Below, piece after piece: positions 1 to 8,788 of a stretch of DNA of 64,000 nucleotides. The notes below the pieces were generated by a model that was not told the DNA's origin, ran no database searches, and saw nothing but the letters and a program-made list of their open reading frames with translations. This DNA is from Microbulbifer sp. SAOS-129_SWC (GTDB lineage: Bacteria; Pseudomonadota; Gammaproteobacteria; Pseudomonadales; Cellvibrionaceae): positions 3,901,001 through 3,965,000 of the forward strand of contig NZ_CP155567.1 of the NCBI RefSeq assembly GCF_039696035.1, written 5' to 3'. The stretch's first letter is position 1. The number at the start of each line of letters is the position of its first letter. Made by a program: the position numbers and the translations under genes.

Positions 1-633
1 TACCACGAGGCCGCCTATATCCTGCAGAAGCTGAAGCAGGTGGGCGACGCCGCGGATTCCATGTCTTACTGGGTATTTACCGATATCTTCGAGGAAGCCG
101 GCCCGCGCTTTACCCCTTTCCACGGTGGTTTCGGCCTGATGAATACCCAGGGCATCAAGAAGCCCGCCTATTTCGCCTACCAGTTCCTCAACCGGCTGGG
201 CACCACGGAACTGAAGAATACCGATCGCGAGTCGTGGGCCACTGTCGACCAAAAGGGCGATGTGCAGCTGCTGCTCTGGGACTACAGTTATACGCTGCCG
301 AAGGACACCAACAACCAGCAGTACTATATCCGCGACCTGCCCGCCGCCGACAAGGGCAAGACCGCAGTCCATATCAATGGCCTCAAGCGCGGCAACTACC
401 GGCTGAAAATCTCCCGGGTCGGCTACCGGCAGAACGACGCCTACTCCGCTTATATCGCCATGGGTTCACCAGATCAGCTGAGCCGCACGCAGGTGAAAAA
501 ACTGAAAGCAGAGGCCAGCGGCGCGCCGGCACTGGAGAAGACCGTAAAGGTTTCGTCCAGCGGAGAATTCTCCACCGAGTTGCCGTTGCGAGAAAACGAT
601 GTTTACCTGCTGGAATTGAGCCGGGACGGCTGA
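1..633 (+). CDS. GH39 beta-xylosidase, C-terminal part (5' end outside window)
   Basis: The reading frame is open from base 1, so the gene starts upstream of the window and only about 210 C-terminal residues are present. The stretch SYWVFTDIFEEAG followed by PFHGGFGLMN and KPAYFAYQFLNRLG is characteristic of the end of the GH39 TIM barrel (family knowledge). The remaining 130 residues form the usual beta-sandwich tail. GH39 members release xylose from xylo-oligosaccharides, which fits the xylose-oxidation genes that follow. The catalytic glutamates would lie upstream and cannot be checked. A start at GTG 40 would be an artefact of truncation. Confidence 0.85.
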   Translation, partial: YHEAAYILQKLKQVGDAADSMSYWVFTDIFEEAGPRFTPFHGGFGLMNTQGIKKPAYFAYQFLNRLGTTELKNTDRESWATVDQKGDVQLLLWDYSYTLPKDTNNQQYYIRDLPAADKGKTAVHINGLKRGNYRLKISRVGYRQNDAYSAYIAMGSPDQLSRTQVKKLKAEASGAPALEKTVKVSSSGEFSTELPLRENDVYLLELSRDG

Positions 634-705
634 CAGGCTTGGATTCCGCTGCACCAAACGTCTCAGCTGGTAATGCAAGATCCAAATGAAAAGGATAGAG
701 AAACC

Positions 706-1716
706 ATGCACACAACCGGACTCAAACGCTGGCTGCTGCTGGGCCTGCTCGCCACCGGGCCGGCCTGGGCTGCACCGCAGACCTTCCAGCTGAAAAACGA
801 CAAGCTGCAGTTCAGCTTTACCCCGGAACTGGGCGGCCGCGGCCTGTCATTTTCTGCCGCCGGACAACCGAACCTGCTGAAAATCGGCGCAGCAGTCGAG
901 GAACAGTCGCAGCCGCATATCAGCGCCGACGGCGACAATATCCCCTACCTGGGGCATATCGTCTGGCTGGGGCCGCAGAAGGCCTGGTGGCGCAGCCAGT
1001 CGCTCAATACGGCGCGCCGCGATGCCAGCGCCGACTGGCCGCCGGATCCCTTCACTGTACTGGCCAGTAATACCCTGACCGAACACAGCACCACCGAAGC
1101 GGATATGGTCGCCCCGGCGAGCCCAATTACCGGCCTCAGCCTGCGTAAACACTTCGCCCTTGAAGGCGACAAACTGGTTCAGCGAGTTACCGCCACCAAC
1201 GAGCGCGACACACCGGTGAGCTGGGATCTGTGGTTCAACACCCGGGTAGCGGCGGATACCCGAGTCTATGTGCCGGTAGAGAATTTCAATGGTGACCTGC
1301 GTATCGTACAGATGGGGGATGCCACTACGCAGGCCGACAGCGATGTGCAGGCACAGGGCTTTTTTGATTTTTCCCGTGCCAGAGCCAATAGCAAGACCAA
1401 AGCATATATCCAGCCCGCCGCCGGTTGGTTCGCGGCTTTCAACAAAGGGCAGGTATTTATTATCGAGTTTCCGCTGCAACCGCGCGCGGCGATTCACCCC
1501 GATCAGGGGCAGGTAGAGATGTATATGGAATACGCCGACGGTAAGATGAACGATGGTTTACTGGAGCTGGAAGTACACGCGCCGTTCAAGACGCTGGCAC
1601 CAGGAGAATCAATGACGGCGACCGAAAACTGGAAGGCCTTTGCTTTCCGCGGCGGGGACTCGCGCTCTGCACAAATCCATAAGCTTCGTGAGCTGGGCTA
1701 CCTGCCCGTCAAATAA
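706..1716 (+). CDS. DUF4380 family secreted protein
   Basis: This 336-residue protein begins with a clear Sec signal peptide (KRWLLLGLLATGPAWA, cleavage near residue 21-23). I chose ATG 706 over ATG 673 because the signal peptide starts there and an AAGGA lies 10 bases before it. The body resembles DUF4380, a galactose-mutarotase-like beta-sandwich family often found beside glycosidases; its function is unknown. It starts 72 bases after the GH39 stop on the same strand, so the two may be co-transcribed. It could bind or epimerise a sugar released outside the cytoplasm, but no catalytic residue can be named from the sequence. Confidence 0.7.
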   Translation: MHTTGLKRWLLLGLLATGPAWAAPQTFQLKNDKLQFSFTPELGGRGLSFSAAGQPNLLKIGAAVEEQSQPHISADGDNIPYLGHIVWLGPQKAWWRSQSLNTARRDASADWPPDPFTVLASNTLTEHSTTEADMVAPASPITGLSLRKHFALEGDKLVQRVTATNERDTPVSWDLWFNTRVAADTRVYVPVENFNGDLRIVQMGDATTQADSDVQAQGFFDFSRARANSKTKAYIQPAAGWFAAFNKGQVFIIEFPLQPRAAIHPDQGQVEMYMEYADGKMNDGLLELEVHAPFKTLAPGESMTATENWKAFAFRGGDSRSAQIHKLRELGYLPVK

Positions 1717-1787
1717 ATTCGCCAGATCGCTGCCCCCCGTAAAGGGCAGTGTGGCAGCTCGGCTATCGGTGGCCTGGGCTCCCGTCG

Positions 1788-3185
1788 CTACCAGACTCCC
1801 GGCACAAACCGATACCGAACCTGCTGGCGGTAATTACGATAATCCTCGTGCAGGCTCAAATGCTGTTCTTCTGTCAGTGCGCGCCAGTAATAGATCCAGG
1901 TCATCAACAGCAGACCGAGCACCTGTGCCAGCGCAATCTTCCAGTCGCCATGAAAACCGCGGAAGACAATCACCGGGAACATGACGCACCACCAGGCGAA
2001 ATTCTTCGCGGCATAGGCCGGGTGGCGCACCAGGCCGTAGAGGCCGGTGCGAATGATGCCGCGGTTGGTCAGGTTGGAAAATCGCACACCGAAATGGGTC
2101 GTGGCCGCCACATACACCAGGTAACTGGCCAGCATCATCACCGTAAACAGGCTCACGATCCACGGCGACCCCAGGTTCAAGACTTCGCGCTCGCCGGGCG
2201 CGCCGTAATAGAGGCCCAGGAACATCTGGAACGGCGGATAGCAGATCAGACACACCATCCAGCCGCGCAGAGTCGGCTCTGCCGACACCGTCTGGTTATC
2301 CATCCAGCGGCTGGAAACCATATAGCCACACCAGGCCAGTGCCACATCAATGGAAAACACCAGCGCCACGGTCATGTTGAACAGATCCAGGTTGAACTGA
2401 CGGTGACTGTAGTGATTCTGGGCGATGGCCTTCGGCAGACCGTCGAACAGATAGCCGATGTTACTGACCAGGTGCGGGAACTGATCGACGAAAAATACCG
2501 TCATCAATGGCGTAAAAAACAACTTCACTAACAGCGCACGCCCATTCTTGCGGTCGCTGTCAGCAAACTTCTTTCGCGTTCCGACCAACCTGGACAGGAC
2601 CTTGATGGCACTCTGCGCCAGATCCAGGCGATCCGCCTCCGCGTCATTTTTCACTGCGCGAGTCAGCAGTACATAGGGCAATCCGCCCCACAGCCAGGCG
2701 GTCCACACTATATCCAGCAGATGGAACCAGGGCTGATAATAAGCCGCGTGACGTTTGAAACCGTATTCACCCGCACTGTGGAAGAAAAACACCACCAGCC
2801 CCAACATCCCCACATAGACAGCGTAGTGCAGCCCGGCGGTGAGCACGAATTTCAGCCAGTCGCCACGGCGCAACAGCGGATCGATGGAAAAATACTGCCG
2901 CCCGTGCCACAGGCGCAGGCGCACCACTTCCACCAGTAGCATCACTGCGGCGCTGAATACCAGTGCCGCCAGGATGCTATCGAGGCGATTGTCCGTCACG
3001 CGCCATCCGCCCAGATTCAGGCCGCGCTCCAACACCGCGTAGGTATTGAACCAGGCCGCACACAGTACTACGGCGAGGGCACCGGCCACCCCGGACAACC
3101 AGGCCCGGTCAGTAATCCAGAGTCGCGCGCTACTACCAGCCGCGCTGGAGAGCCGCCCGTCAGCGGTCGCTACTGCGCTGTGCAT
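1788..3185 (-). CDS. Polytopic membrane protein with C-terminal isoprenylcysteine methyltransferase-like domain
   Basis: This 465-residue protein has about nine hydrophobic segments. The last 110 residues carry the pattern of the ICMT/phospholipid methyltransferase superfamily: TGLYGLVRHPAYAAKN, then a hydrophobic helix and YYWRALTEEQHL...DYRNYRQQVRYRFVPG. In that superfamily the RHP motif and the acidic E-E/Y-x-Y region bind S-adenosylmethionine and the methyl acceptor. The substrate cannot be predicted. It converges with the DUF4380 gene, has no partner in the xylose operon, and is probably unrelated to sugar use. The N-terminal 330 residues match nothing I recognise. Confidence 0.65.
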   Translation of the reverse strand: MHSAVATADGRLSSAAGSSARLWITDRAWLSGVAGALAVVLCAAWFNTYAVLERGLNLGGWRVTDNRLDSILAALVFSAAVMLLVEVVRLRLWHGRQYFSIDPLLRRGDWLKFVLTAGLHYAVYVGMLGLVVFFFHSAGEYGFKRHAAYYQPWFHLLDIVWTAWLWGGLPYVLLTRAVKNDAEADRLDLAQSAIKVLSRLVGTRKKFADSDRKNGRALLVKLFFTPLMTVFFVDQFPHLVSNIGYLFDGLPKAIAQNHYSHRQFNLDLFNMTVALVFSIDVALAWCGYMVSSRWMDNQTVSAEPTLRGWMVCLICYPPFQMFLGLYYGAPGEREVLNLGSPWIVSLFTVMMLASYLVYVAATTHFGVRFSNLTNRGIIRTGLYGLVRHPAYAAKNFAWWCVMFPVIVFRGFHGDWKIALAQVLGLLLMTWIYYWRALTEEQHLSLHEDYRNYRQQVRYRFVPGVW

Positions 3186-3592
3186 CCAGGAATTCCTTAT
3201 ATTGCCAGGTTAAACCTGCATCCCGAAAACGGCGCGCGGGCCCGGTTGCAGACCTCTGTTGTAACCGGCTTCGGTACAGGGGATCAAGTCATCCTTACGG
3301 AAACTGCGCAATGAATGGCGCATTTCAGTTACGAGGGGGGATTTTGGCCCGCATCGCAGGCTGCCCGGAATAGGACAGAACAGCGCGCAGGTGCAGAGAC
3401 ATACCAGGGAAGCTTTAAAGATACCGGACGCGTTCGGTGTTATCACTGAAACACGCCGGTAGAGAGAGAACGCTTGATAACGCTACCACTCCGATACCGG
3501 GGCGGCAATCGCGGCGGTCGAAAAAACGCCGGCAAAAGTCCAAAACAAGTCGTAGTTCTCACCACGTCATATGCTGCTGATGCGGCAAAACA
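3186..3592. other. 407-bp intergenic region, no supported gene
   Basis: This gap lies between the start of the methyltransferase-like gene and the end of the isomerase-like gene, both on the minus strand. A 78-codon minus-strand frame (3210-3446) lacks a family signature and a ribosome binding site, so I do not call it. The gap presumably holds the promoter of the 3185 gene and the 3' end of the xylan operon. No T-tailed hairpin is evident. TGATAACGCTACCA at 3475-3488 vaguely resembles a LacI-family operator but differs from the xylR palindrome used elsewhere in the window. Confidence 0.4.
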
Positions 3593-4441
3593 TTAAACCT
3601 GGTGCAGTAGCGTCTGTACCGCTCGATAACCATTGCGAAGCGTGCGCAACGGCCGGGGAGAATGATCGTGTTCGACAAATCCGTAACGCAGGCCGGCCCC
3701 AGCGGCGGCGGCAAAAATTTTTTCGAAATCGATGGTACCGCTGCCGAGGTCGGCAAACGCGCCGCTGCGATCCATATCCTTCAGGTGCCACAACGGAAAA
3801 CGCTGCGGGTAGCGCCGAAAATAGTCGAGCGGATCGCGCCCCGCCTTTTTGACCCAGTACAGATCCATCTCGAAATCTACCAACTCCGGCTCGGTGCGCT
3901 GTAGCAGCAGCTCGAACGGTACCGGACCACTGCGCTGCGCGGCGAATTCAAAATCGTGGTTGTGGTAGGCCATACGGATGCCTGCGGCACGGGCCTGCTC
4001 GCCCCAGCCGTTGAGCTCGTCGGCCAGCTGCCTGAAATTTTCCAGTGTACGCTCGCCGGTATCGAGCCAGGGCAACACCAGGTATTCGTGTCCCAGCAGC
4101 TGGGCCGCTTCCAGACAACGCGGAAAGTCCGCGCGTAGCTGCGGCAGCGGAATATGTGCAGAGGGCGCGTTGAGACCCGCGGCGTCGAGATCGCGCTTCA
4201 ACTGCACCGGCGTCCGGGCGAAATAGCCGGCAAACTCCACATTGCGGTAACCGATCTCGGCTACGGCTGCCAGGGTGGTCGCCACGTCCGCGGCCATCAG
4301 GCTGCGCAGGGTATATAGCTGCACACCGCGAAGTTGCGGAGTTGCCGTTGGCTGCGGACTTTGCAGTTGTTGCGCCAGGCTCGGCGCCACGGCAACACCG
4401 AGCGCCGCCGCGGTCAGGTTCAAAAAATCCCGCCGATCCAT
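3593..4441 (-). CDS. Sugar phosphate isomerase/epimerase-like TIM-barrel protein (AP endonuclease family 2 fold), exported
   Basis: This 282-residue protein starts at an ATG that gives MDRRDFLNLTAAALGVAVAP, a Tat-type signal peptide; the upstream in-frame start at 4474 would place 11 residues before it. The barrel shows RGVQLYTLR, YHNHDFEF, FEMDLYWVKKAG, WHLKDMD and FVEHD, the metal-binding Glu/His/Asp pattern of the xylose-isomerase-like family. Many exported members in polysaccharide loci have unknown substrates, and this is not a classical xylose isomerase. It is the last gene of the run that starts with the GH3-SGNH fusion and follows GH43 by 44 bases, so a role in handling xylo-oligosaccharide substituents is plausible but unproven. 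Confidence 0.75.
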   Translation of the reverse strand: MDRRDFLNLTAAALGVAVAPSLAQQLQSPQPTATPQLRGVQLYTLRSLMAADVATTLAAVAEIGYRNVEFAGYFARTPVQLKRDLDAAGLNAPSAHIPLPQLRADFPRCLEAAQLLGHEYLVLPWLDTGERTLENFRQLADELNGWGEQARAAGIRMAYHNHDFEFAAQRSGPVPFELLLQRTEPELVDFEMDLYWVKKAGRDPLDYFRRYPQRFPLWHLKDMDRSGAFADLGSGTIDFEKIFAAAAGAGLRYGFVEHDHSPRPLRTLRNGYRAVQTLLHQV

Positions 4442-4485
4442 TGCCAACACTCCCGATCCAATTATGGCGCTCAACAGGCTCCAGA

Positions 4486-6120
4486 CTACACCGCGACGAA
4501 GGTAAAGTCCCGCACGCGGATGCTGCCCTCACCTGCACTATAAATGCCAATACGCAAGCTCAGGAAATCCCCGAATACATTGTGATGCAGTCCGGACACT
4601 TCCATGCGGTGGTCGTGCAGAACCCAGTTTTTACCGCCGTCATGGGAGTAGTGGTAGGTCACCACATTATCCTGGTTGGTCATGCGGATACGCACGCTTT
4701 TGGTCGGAATTTCCTTGCGCATCCACGGCAATTCGTCGGCGTACTGGAAGGTTTTCGACTGCTGCGGTGTAAAGCCAAGGCCGACAAAAGCCTTGTGGTT
4801 GTAGAACAGCAGCAGACCACCCTCGGCGCCGTCACCAAGCAGATCCAGGGTCACTTCGGCCCGATAGGAACGCTCGCCGACGATACAGGTAAGCGGGGCG
4901 CTATCCAGCGGTGAGCGCCCGCTGGCACTGATCACCAAACCGCCGTCGCGATACTCGAGCCGCTCACGCTCATTCGGCGCCGGATCGTGGAATGCCCACT
5001 GCACGCCCAGGCGATTGTGGGAAAAATCGTCGCACAGCGGGAACCCCGCGGCCCCGGCTTTACCGCCCGCCGGTTTGCGTATCGGCCGCGACAGGTCACC
5101 GCCGGTGGCCCGGAACCAGCCATCGTCGGTCCACTCCATCGGCTCCAGCAAGGTCTGCCGGCCCAGGGTGCGGAAGCCATTTTCATAGCCGTGATAGACC
5201 ATCCACCAGTCGCCCGCCGGCCCTTCCACCAGGGTCGCGTGGCCGCGCGACCACCAGGGTTCCTCGACACTGGTGGTGCGTACCAGCGGGTTGTGCGGGC
5301 AGTGCTCCCAGGGGCCGTGAATGGATTTCGAACGCGCGGCAATCACCATATGCCCGGTGGCCGGACCGGCGGTGCCGCCGACCGCGGTAACCAGGTAAAA
5401 CCAGTCGCCGCGGCGCAGCAGTTTGGGCCCCTCGGGAGCGAAGTTTTCCACCACCCAGTCTTGCGGGTACTGCCACGGCTGGTAGGCCGGTTCGAGATCA
5501 CCATCGGTGGCGAGGCCATCGTCGGTCAGGCGTATCTTGCGGATACCGTTGACGAACAGGTAGCGCCTGCCGTCTTCGCCGACCACGTGCCCGGGATCAA
5601 TGCAGCCGCTGATTTTCAGGTCCACCGGCCGACTCCAGGGCCCGCGGATATCGTCGGCCCAGATGGCGTAGATAGACCAGCCGCTGCCATCCGGGTCGGC
5701 GGGAATATAGATGTAGTAGCGGTCGCCGTGTTTGCACAGGTCCACGGCCCAGATACAACCGAGTGACTCGGTCAGTGCCGGGCCCAGCGGGGCCCAGTTC
5801 ACCAGGTCGGTGGAGTGCCAGATGATCAGGGCGGGATAGGAGTAGAAGGACGAGAACGTCATATAGTAATCGTCGCCGTCCTTCAGGATCGTCGGGTCCG
5901 GGTGATCCCCGGACACGATCGGGTTCAGGAAGGTACCGTCGCCGAGGTCGGCTTTGCGCTGCCCCTCGAGGCCGCGCCCCCAGGATGGCGAGGTCGGGCT
6001 ATTGGCGCAGGCCGGTCCCTGCGGCACAGGTTGTGCTGCGACAGTGCGGGCGGAAAGCGGCGCAACCGCCGCACCCGCCAGCAGGGTTTTAAATAAATTA
6101 CGCCGGGAATCGTCAACCAC
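4486..6120 (-). CDS. GH43 family glycosidase (beta-xylosidase / alpha-L-arabinofuranosidase type), Tat-exported
   Basis: This 544-residue protein has an SRRNLFKTLLAGAAVAP Tat signal. The five-bladed propeller begins at about residue 65. The three GH43 acidic residues are visible: the Asp in GDHPDPT (about 75, general base), Asp in GCIDPGHV (about 175, pKa modulator) and Glu in FAPEGPKL (about 230, general acid). Residues 350-544 form the C-terminal concanavalin-like sandwich typical of xylan-acting GH43 enzymes. It starts 3 bases after the GH3 stop and is certainly co-transcribed. Its expected job is to release xylose or arabinose from xylan oligomers; subfamily and specificity cannot be settled by eye. 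Confidence 0.88.
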   Translation of the reverse strand: MVDDSRRNLFKTLLAGAAVAPLSARTVAAQPVPQGPACANSPTSPSWGRGLEGQRKADLGDGTFLNPIVSGDHPDPTILKDGDDYYMTFSSFYSYPALIIWHSTDLVNWAPLGPALTESLGCIWAVDLCKHGDRYYIYIPADPDGSGWSIYAIWADDIRGPWSRPVDLKISGCIDPGHVVGEDGRRYLFVNGIRKIRLTDDGLATDGDLEPAYQPWQYPQDWVVENFAPEGPKLLRRGDWFYLVTAVGGTAGPATGHMVIAARSKSIHGPWEHCPHNPLVRTTSVEEPWWSRGHATLVEGPAGDWWMVYHGYENGFRTLGRQTLLEPMEWTDDGWFRATGGDLSRPIRKPAGGKAGAAGFPLCDDFSHNRLGVQWAFHDPAPNERERLEYRDGGLVISASGRSPLDSAPLTCIVGERSYRAEVTLDLLGDGAEGGLLLFYNHKAFVGLGFTPQQSKTFQYADELPWMRKEIPTKSVRIRMTNQDNVVTYHYSHDGGKNWVLHDHRMEVSGLHHNVFGDFLSLRIGIYSAGEGSIRVRDFTFVAV

Positions 6121-6123
6121 GCT

Positions 6124-8742
6124 CTACCCCTTGCACTTCAAAGTCGCATCATTGGCGGCGCCGATACGGTATTTGATATTGGCCAGCGCCACCGCAAGGC
6201 TATCGGTGCTATCCAGCGCGAAGCTGGTATCCACCTGGCCGAAGTCGGCGCCCTTGGCGGCGAAGCACTGCAGGTCGATGGACAGGTGCGACCACTTGCC
6301 CAGCGGCAGTTTGCGCAGCGAATCGGCCAGTGGCAGGCGCACACTGCAGTCGGGACCACACTGCAGCGCGGCGAAGACTTCACCGCCGGGCTCGCGGTCG
6401 ACCCGTACATCCATACTCAGCGCCGCGCCGGCGTCCAGGTAGCGGCTCATATCCTGCGGGTACTCGCTGCGCAGGCTGACGCTGCCACGGCGCAGGCCCT
6501 TCCATTCAAGCAGGCGCGCATCTTCCTGGTTGACCATATCGATGGCGGACACGGTGATATTGTCGTCGTCGCCACTGCTGCCCATATTGCCAGTCACTGG
6601 CACCGGTGCGCTGCCCTCTTCGTCGATGGACAGCTGCCAAGGCGGCCGCGCGCGCCATACCATCAGCAGCGCATCCTGCAGCGGACCCTCGGCGTAGCTC
6701 TCGCCGTTTTCCGGCAGGTTGTTCGCCACCTGCACCTGATCTTCATCCGTGAGTCCGTAGCCGTAGGCGAACAGGGGGTCGTAATCCTTGTCGCCGACAT
6801 TGAGGGGTGTCTGGTGCACATCGCGCGGCCAGCTGAAAGACAGCTTGCCGGTGAAGTCGTAACGCGGTTTGCCGTCGGCACCGGCAATCACCACATCGGC
6901 GATACCCTCGCCCTCGGAGCCGGGCAACCAGGCGGCAACAAATGCATTGGATGCATTCATCTCCCTGTTGACCCACAGCGGCCGGCCGGACAGGAAAATA
7001 CTGGCCACCGGAATGCCCTGAGCTTTGAGCTTTTTCAGCAGTGCCAGGTCACTCTTGTCACCGAACTGGTATTCGAGGCTGGTGATATCTCCGTGCCACT
7101 CCGCGTAGGGGTTCTCGCCGAACACCACAATGGCCACATCCGGTTTGCCGCCAGCGCGGAAAGTGCTGCCGGAGAAGTCGCCCTTCTCGCTCAATACTGC
7201 CTCGCCACCGGCGGCATCGACAGCATTCTTGATCCCGGTATAGATAGAAGTGGCACCGGGGAAATCGGCACGGGTATTGCCGGTGCCCTGCCAGGAAATG
7301 GTCCAGCCACCACTCTGCTTGCCGATATTGTCGGCGCCATCACCGGCCACCAGGATTTTCTGGTGCGGATTCAGCGGCAGCAGTTGCTCATTGTTTTTCA
7401 GCAGTACCAGGGATTTGCGCACCGCCTCGCGCGCGATGGCGCGGTGTTCCGCGCTGCCGAGAATACCGGCCTTGCCGGCCAACGGCTGGTTGCGATCGAA
7501 CAGGCCAGCGCGCATTTTTACCCGCAGGATACGGCGCACGGCATCGTCGACGCGGGTTGCCGGGATCTCGCCACTGCGCGCCTGGGCCAGGGTATTGTTG
7601 TACAGCGCCTTCCAGTCTGACGGCACCATAAACATATCCAGGCCGGCATTGATCGCCTGCGGACAGCTCTCCAGTGTGCAGCCGTCGACAAAGCGGTGGC
7701 CATTCCAGTCGCCGACGACAAAGCCATCGAAACCGAGCTGGCCCTTGAGTACGTCGGTCAGCAGGTGGCGGTTGCCGTGCAGGCGCTTGCCGTTCCAGCT
7801 GTTGAAAGAGGCCATGACCGTCTGCACGCCGGACTGCAGCGCAGTGATATAACCGGTGGCGTGAATCTTCGCCAGCTCTTCTTCGCTGATACGGGTATCG
7901 CCGCGGTCGACACCGCCGGTGCCGCCGTCGCCGATAAAGTGCTTGGTGGCGGATACCAGGTGGTAACCGTCGAGGAATCCGTCGCTACCGACTTTGCCCT
8001 GGATGCCCTCCACCATGGCGCCGGCGTACTGGCCGACGATGCGCGGGTCCTCAGAGTAACTTTCGTAGGTGCGGCCCCAGCGGTCGTCGCGGACGACGGC
8101 GACAGTGGGCGCGAAGGTCCAGTTGATCCCGGTCACCGCCACTTCCTCGGCGGTGGCGCGGCCGATGCGGCGCAGCAGTTCGGGATCGTGTGCGGCACCG
8201 AGGCCGATATTGTGCGGGAACAGGGTCGCACCGATGACGTTGTTGTGACCGTGCACCGCATCGGAACCCCAGATTACCGGAATGCCGACGCCGCCGTCGG
8301 AGGTATCAACGGAGGCCTGGTAATAGGCGTTGGCCAGTTTCAGCCAGTCTTGCGGCGTGGCGAACTTGTCGTTGTTGGGATAGGTGCCGCCGCCGTTCAG
8401 GATACCGCCGAGGTGGTATTTCTTGACGTCTTCCGGCGTGGCGTACTTGATCTCTGCCTGGATCAGCTGGCCGACTTTTTCTTCCAGCGTCATCTTCGCC
8501 ATCAGATCGGTGATGCGCTGCTCCAGCGCCGGATCGCGGGCAATCGCCGGCTTCAGCTGCGGCCAGGGACTGTCGGCCGTGCCATTGCCCGCAGTTCCAG
8601 TTACCACAGGTCCACTGGCGGCATCTTTATCAGCGGGCTGGCTGGCATCCGCCGCGGCACCCTTGTGCGTGCTGTCTTCCCCGGCGCCGCAGGCACTGAG
8701 CAGCAGCGCCAGCGCCGAGGCGAGCAGTTTTCTGTTGAACAT
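6124..8742 (-). CDS. GH3 family exo-beta-glycosidase lipoprotein with ExoP-type C-terminal domain
   Basis: This 872-residue protein starts with a lipoprotein signal (LALLLSACG, lipid-modified Cys about 18). The GH3 N-terminal barrel carries KHFIGDGGT and the nucleophile Asp (about 345) in GFVVGDWNGH; the second GH3 domain follows, with residues such as FGENPYAEW. The last 190 residues form a galactose-binding-like sandwich as in marine ExoP-type exo-beta-glucanases/xylosidases. It lies between the GH3-SGNH fusion (46-base gap) and GH43 (3-base gap), so it is probably a cell-bound beta-xylosidase or beta-glucosidase acting on products of its neighbours. Linkage preference is not readable from the sequence. 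Confidence 0.88.
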   Translation of the reverse strand: MFNRKLLASALALLLSACGAGEDSTHKGAAADASQPADKDAASGPVVTGTAGNGTADSPWPQLKPAIARDPALEQRITDLMAKMTLEEKVGQLIQAEIKYATPEDVKKYHLGGILNGGGTYPNNDKFATPQDWLKLANAYYQASVDTSDGGVGIPVIWGSDAVHGHNNVIGATLFPHNIGLGAAHDPELLRRIGRATAEEVAVTGINWTFAPTVAVVRDDRWGRTYESYSEDPRIVGQYAGAMVEGIQGKVGSDGFLDGYHLVSATKHFIGDGGTGGVDRGDTRISEEELAKIHATGYITALQSGVQTVMASFNSWNGKRLHGNRHLLTDVLKGQLGFDGFVVGDWNGHRFVDGCTLESCPQAINAGLDMFMVPSDWKALYNNTLAQARSGEIPATRVDDAVRRILRVKMRAGLFDRNQPLAGKAGILGSAEHRAIAREAVRKSLVLLKNNEQLLPLNPHQKILVAGDGADNIGKQSGGWTISWQGTGNTRADFPGATSIYTGIKNAVDAAGGEAVLSEKGDFSGSTFRAGGKPDVAIVVFGENPYAEWHGDITSLEYQFGDKSDLALLKKLKAQGIPVASIFLSGRPLWVNREMNASNAFVAAWLPGSEGEGIADVVIAGADGKPRYDFTGKLSFSWPRDVHQTPLNVGDKDYDPLFAYGYGLTDEDQVQVANNLPENGESYAEGPLQDALLMVWRARPPWQLSIDEEGSAPVPVTGNMGSSGDDDNITVSAIDMVNQEDARLLEWKGLRRGSVSLRSEYPQDMSRYLDAGAALSMDVRVDREPGGEVFAALQCGPDCSVRLPLADSLRKLPLGKWSHLSIDLQCFAAKGADFGQVDTSFALDSTDSLAVALANIKYRIGAANDATLKCKG

Positions 8743-8788
8743 AAACTCCCCATTTTTTAAATTGTTATGCCGGCCACACGATCTGCAG

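Noticed and set aside
3210..3446. 78-codon minus-strand frame as a small gene
   Set aside because: No ribosome binding site, family pattern or signal peptide; it lies in an otherwise ordinary intergenic region.
3475..3488. TGATAACGCTACCA as an additional xylose operator, with TGTGACCGCTACCA at 56523-56536 as a partner
   Set aside because: Neither has the AACGTT core of the window's XylR palindromes, they sit before unrelated genes, and two loose matches in 64 kb are expected by chance.
3593..4441. Calling this gene a xylose isomerase
   Set aside because: It has a Tat signal and the AP-endonuclease-2/sugar epimerase pattern and lacks the length and motifs of XylA isomerase; the cytoplasmic pathway here is oxidative.
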